Origin: Saccoglossus kowalevskii
Taxonomy: Eukaryota > Hemichordata > Enteropneusta > Harrimaniidae
Assembly (NCBI RefSeq): GCF_000003605.2
Contig: NW_003114956.1
Coordinates: forward strand, 148,171 to 158,404
Direction: 5' to 3'
DNA length: 10,234 nucleotides
Shown here piece by piece: positions 7,335 through 10,234 of the stretch. The stretch's first letter is position 1. Every line of letters starts with the position of its first letter. Under the pieces are notes generated by a model. It had not been told where the DNA came from, ran no database searches, and was given only the letters and a program-made list of their open reading frames with translations. The translations under genes were made by a program, and so were the position numbers.

Positions 7335-8487
7335 TTTCCTTGAGTCTTTCTGCCGATTTAAACATTGGTGATTGTCGTGTAGCGCGTGTTCATATTTGTC
7401 ACAAACAATGCATTTTACACTCTTTATATATGTTGCTAATAGACCCATACGAAAAGGACGCAGTTCCCTTCAAAGGTTTAGGCCAAGGATAGGATATTTT
7501 GTTTGTCTTGCAAATAAATTATTTCATGAAGACTAATTTGCAGCCTGTTAGTACAAACTACTGGGAATACAGCATGTCTAGCTGGAGTTATATCCTATTT
7601 AATAGATAATGATGATGCCTTCATGATGATGGGTTGAACTTTATTGACTTTAATATATTACCCGTTTATTGGGTATACATGTGTTTTCAATAGAACCGAA
7701 CAATCAGCATTTTATTGGGAATGTGGGACATTTGAATTTGCTGCGTTTACCAACCGTGCTACAAGAAGTGCATTTACTTGTATGAATGACAGGTGTTTAT
7801 CTGTGGTCAAAATAATCCACATATTAATAATTCAGTATTCAACAAATACAGTTTTTCGTTTTTACTATTTCTAATAGAACAAATGGTGTTTCATGAAAGG
7901 AAAGATTTCTTACAATTTGTGGCATGTGGAATAACATTCAGGAAATACTCAGCAATGCCCACGGTTACAGGATTAAAGACGGGAACTATCAATTTCTGTT
8001 TCGAATCCTGGATTAGTCTTTGAATGCTAAATCTGTGAATACATATCTTTAAAAAAAAAGTTTTCCCAAGACATCTATCATAGTATTTAGGTCTCGCATA
8101 TCATTCTAATTTAATCTTTGCTTCTCAAATATCTCTGTTTTAGCAGTTCATTCTTACAGTATGTTATAGATGTGATCCTGTAAAGTTGAATGAGGATTTC
8201 TCAGCCCCAACAAAATTTCAGCAGTCTCCATTGAAGTTGTGAATAGTTTAACATGGCAAGAATGTATAATACTGGATATTGTCGCTGTATTAGGGCAAGA
8301 CTTGCCATAGAATACACAAAATATAAAGACATTCAGAAGTCAGAGATAGACTCTACTCTAAATGCTCTCATCATCATCATCACTCACTGCATCATTTTTG
8401 CGACATAAGATTCAAATGTGTTCTGTTGTCAAGGTGATTTTAGTTATCTGGGATGAAGAGAGATATATTGTCATGAAAATAAGTGAT
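7335..8487. other. Non-coding stretch with a short (TCA)5 run
   Basis: No gene is supported. Two overlapping plus-strand frames at 7644-7874 and 7793-8023 have no recognisable domain. GATGATG-type words lie near 7606-7630 and a (TCA)5 run at 8368-8382. A B-box-like GTTTCGAATCC at 7998-8008 lacks a suitably spaced A-box. The stretch leads directly into the 88-bp array. Confidence 0.5.
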
Positions 8488-9304
8488 GTCAAACCTTGCA
8501 GGCATCATGTGACCTGCATTTGAATTGTAGACCTTGCAGGTTTTGCCCAGGTTCCTTTTTCTGAGGCAGTCATTGGTCAAACTTTGAAGGCATCATGTGA
8601 CCTGCATTTGAATTGTAGCCCTTGCAGGTTTTGCCCAGGTTCCTTTTTCTGAGGCAGTCATTGGTCAAATCTTGCAGGCATCATGTGACCTGCATTTGAA
8701 TTGTAGCCCTTGCAGGTTTTGCCCAGGTTCCTTTTTCTGAGGCAGTCATTGGTCAAACCATGTAGGTTTTGCCCAGGTTCTTTTTTCTGAGGCAGTCATT
8801 GGTCAAACTTTGCAGGCATCATGTGACCTGCATTTGAATTGTAGCCCTTGCAGGTTTTGCCCAGGTTCCTTTTTCTGAGGCAGTCATTGGTCAAACCTTG
8901 CAGGCATCATGTTACTGGCATTTGAATTATAGCCCTTGCAGGTTTTGCCCAGGTTCCTTTTTCTGAGGCAGTCATTGGTCAAACTTTGCAGGCATCATGT
9001 GACCTGCATTTGAATTGTAGCCCTTGCAGGTTTTGCCCAGGTTCCTTTTTCTGAGGCAGTCATTGGTCAAACCTTGCAGGCATCATGTGACCTGCATTTG
9101 AATTGTAGCCCTTGCAGGTTTTGCCCAGGTTCCTTTTTCTGAGGCAGTCATTGGTCAAACCTTGCAGGCATCATGTGACCTGCATTTCAATTATAGCCGA
9201 TGCAGGTTTTGCCCAGATTCCTTTTTCTGAGGCAGTCATTGGTAAAACTTTGCAGGCATTATGCGATCTGCGTTTGAATTGTGGTTCTTGTAGGTTTTGC
9301 CCAG
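8488..9304 (+). repeat. 88-bp satellite-like tandem array, about ten units
   Basis: Units start at 8487, 8575, 8663, 8751, 8801, 8889, 8977, 9065, 9153 and 9241. All are 88 bp except the fourth, which is 50 bp, and the last, which breaks off near 9304. Each full unit runs GGTCAAACCTTGCAGGCATC, ATGTGACCTGCATTTGAATT, a second CCTTGCAGG, TTTTGCCCAGGTTCC, then TTTTTCTGAGGCAGTCATT. TGCAGG and CCTGCA form a 6-bp inverted pair around ten bases. Central units differ at only a few positions, whereas the last two are more diverged, the usual pattern of homogenised centres and decayed edges. A plus-strand frame at 9112-9354 only reads the repeat. Whether related arrays lie elsewhere in the genome cannot be seen here. 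Confidence 0.97.
8751..8800 (+). repeat. Internally deleted 50-bp unit of the 88-bp array
   Basis: This unit lacks 38 bases relative to its neighbours. The full unit carries CCTTGCAGG twice, at unit positions 8-16 and 46-54, exactly 38 bases apart. The short unit keeps one copy (here CCATGTAGG, with two changes), so the loss is best explained by recombination or slippage between the two copies. The ATGTGACC segment is lost with it. Confidence 0.9.
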
Positions 9305-9890
9305 TCCATGTCTTAAATATACTTAGATATATGTGCAATATATATCAATTGTGAATGACAGATTGGAAGAAGCTTAAAGGGTGAATGTCGTTATTCTGTG
9401 TCATGTCTGATATGGGACCCATAGCAACATATACAACAGGTGTAAAATAAATTGTTTGTTTACAAAAACTTAGACATGTGCTGTGCAATGAACACCACTA
9501 TTTAAAAAATGGATTGTTTTTTTCATGGAATCAAAGATAATATTTTCACACAATCTTAGAAAAATTTAAGATCTCAGAAATGTGAAAACCCAAGACGTGT
9601 ATAATGACTAACTTTGTTGGTCAATGGCATTTAGAAATGATTTTTTGTGAAGAAACCTCAATGGTTTTCCCAGAGCCATTCTTGCTTGGATTTGTTGGAT
9701 ACAAAAGTTGAAATTATCAACACAAAATGATACAATAACGTCATTTTCATATGTAAATTAGTCTCAATGCTTGAGAGTCTGCAGGTAGGAACACTTCAAG
9801 TGTTTGCAATATTTCGTCGTAATGTTGACTGAGTATGCAAGTGTAGCTCTGCTACATTAGTTTTAATGGCTGCCACAGCATTGCTTTGAG
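9305..9890. other. AT-rich non-coding stretch, nothing recognised
   Basis: The array ends in AT-rich sequence with short ATAT runs (9319-9347). No coding frame, RNA gene or array was found up to the element that begins at 9891. Confidence 0.5.
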
Positions 9891-10094
9891 TACTGTAAAA
9901 TACTTTATTTTCGCTTGGAATTGATTTTCGCTGAAGGAATAATTCAATGAAAATAAAATCCAGCAAATATTCCTTTTTACCTATATTTTACATTCAACTC
10001 ATCAAAAATTAGTGAAAATAAATTCCATACAAAAAAAAACCAAAAGTCTTTTCAGCTAAAATTAATTCCAGCTAAAATAAAGTATTTTACAGTA
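9891..10094 (+). mobile_element. Miniature inverted-repeat transposable element, best copy (204 bp)
   Basis: The left end TACTGTAAAATACTTTATTT continues with TCGCTTGGAATTGATTTTCG and CTGAA. The reverse complement of the right end gives TACTGTAAAATACTTTATTT, TAGCTGGAATTAATTTTAGC and TGAA. The arms match over about 45 bases with a one-base gap and three or so substitutions, of which two are TCGC versus TAGC. Inside, GAAAATAAAATCCAGC and GTGAAAATAAATTCCA are further internal copies of the same motif. There is no coding capacity, so movement would need a transposase from elsewhere. The outermost TA on each side may be a target-site duplication, as in Tc1/mariner-type elements. Superfamily assignment is inference. 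Confidence 0.85.
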
Positions 10095-10234
10095 GTGTAA
10101 TTTTTCACCTTCTGAATATGCATGAGATTGTTTGGGACAGACGAATCAGTAATCATAAAATAGAGAGAAAAGTATTTATAACTGATTGTAGCATGGAAAT
10201 AATTTTGCAATGTAATTATTCAGGCATTAATAAA
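10095..10234. other. AT-rich non-coding end of window
   Basis: Nothing is recognised in these 140 bases. The window simply stops in AT-rich sequence. Confidence 0.5.

Noticed and set aside
7998-8008. GTTTCGAATCC as a tRNA or SINE B-box
   Set aside because: The region about 44 bases upstream has no A-box and no cloverleaf arms can be drawn. It is better explained as a chance match.
7644-8023. Two overlapping 76-codon plus-strand frames
   Set aside because: Neither translation shows a recognisable domain. The frames overlap each other, and their length is expected by chance in 10 kb.
8488-9304. Possible CRISPR array, from regular repeats
   Set aside because: The repeats are directly adjacent 88-bp units without unique spacers, and the sequence is eukaryotic in character.
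9112-9354. 80-codon plus-strand frame with repeated RFLFLRQSLVK-like and QIPFSEAVIGK-like words
   Set aside because: It is read from the 88-bp array in shifting frames, with no start context or codon bias to suggest a gene.

Overview
This window looks like non-coding DNA from a eukaryotic nuclear genome. It is AT-rich throughout, has no long open reading frame, and no rRNA gene, intact tRNA gene or CRISPR array was seen. It is dense in tandem arrays and short inverted-repeat elements. The frequent ACATGTA-type words, the short terminal-inverted-repeat elements beginning TACTGTAAAA, and the mix of minisatellites suggest a marine invertebrate, perhaps a lophotrochozoan such as a mollusc or brachiopod. 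That assignment is an inference from sequence style, not a match to a named genome. The window could be intergenic or lie inside a large intron.

Layout: positions 1-361 are featureless. A decayed inverted-repeat element lies at about 362-605. Positions 606-2337 are AT-rich with two small palindromes. A TG/G9/TG microsatellite (2338-2382) is followed by a weak candidate exon (2389-2643). A degenerate tRNA-derived (SINE-like) promoter at about 2707-2764 runs into a 46-bp minisatellite of 17 units (2758-3477). A short candidate 3' terminal exon ends at 3954. A decayed element end lies at 5010-5092, a TTCA microsatellite at 5524-5562, and a possible retroposon tail at 5585-5705. A 124-bp miniature element (6610-6733) sits just upstream of a C-rich 28-bp minisatellite (6821-6961). 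A further element fragment is at 7262-7334. An 88-bp satellite-like array (8488-9304) is the most prominent structure, and the best-preserved miniature element follows at 9891-10094.

No protein-coding gene can be called with confidence and no gene system is visible. The informative content is repeat biology: two families of miniature inverted-repeat elements, each with more than one copy here, and three unrelated tandem arrays with visible unit structure, internal duplication and deletion. All three arrays have periods one more than a multiple of three (46, 28 and 88), so chance open frames through them read repetitive peptides in shifting frames. These should not be mistaken for genes.
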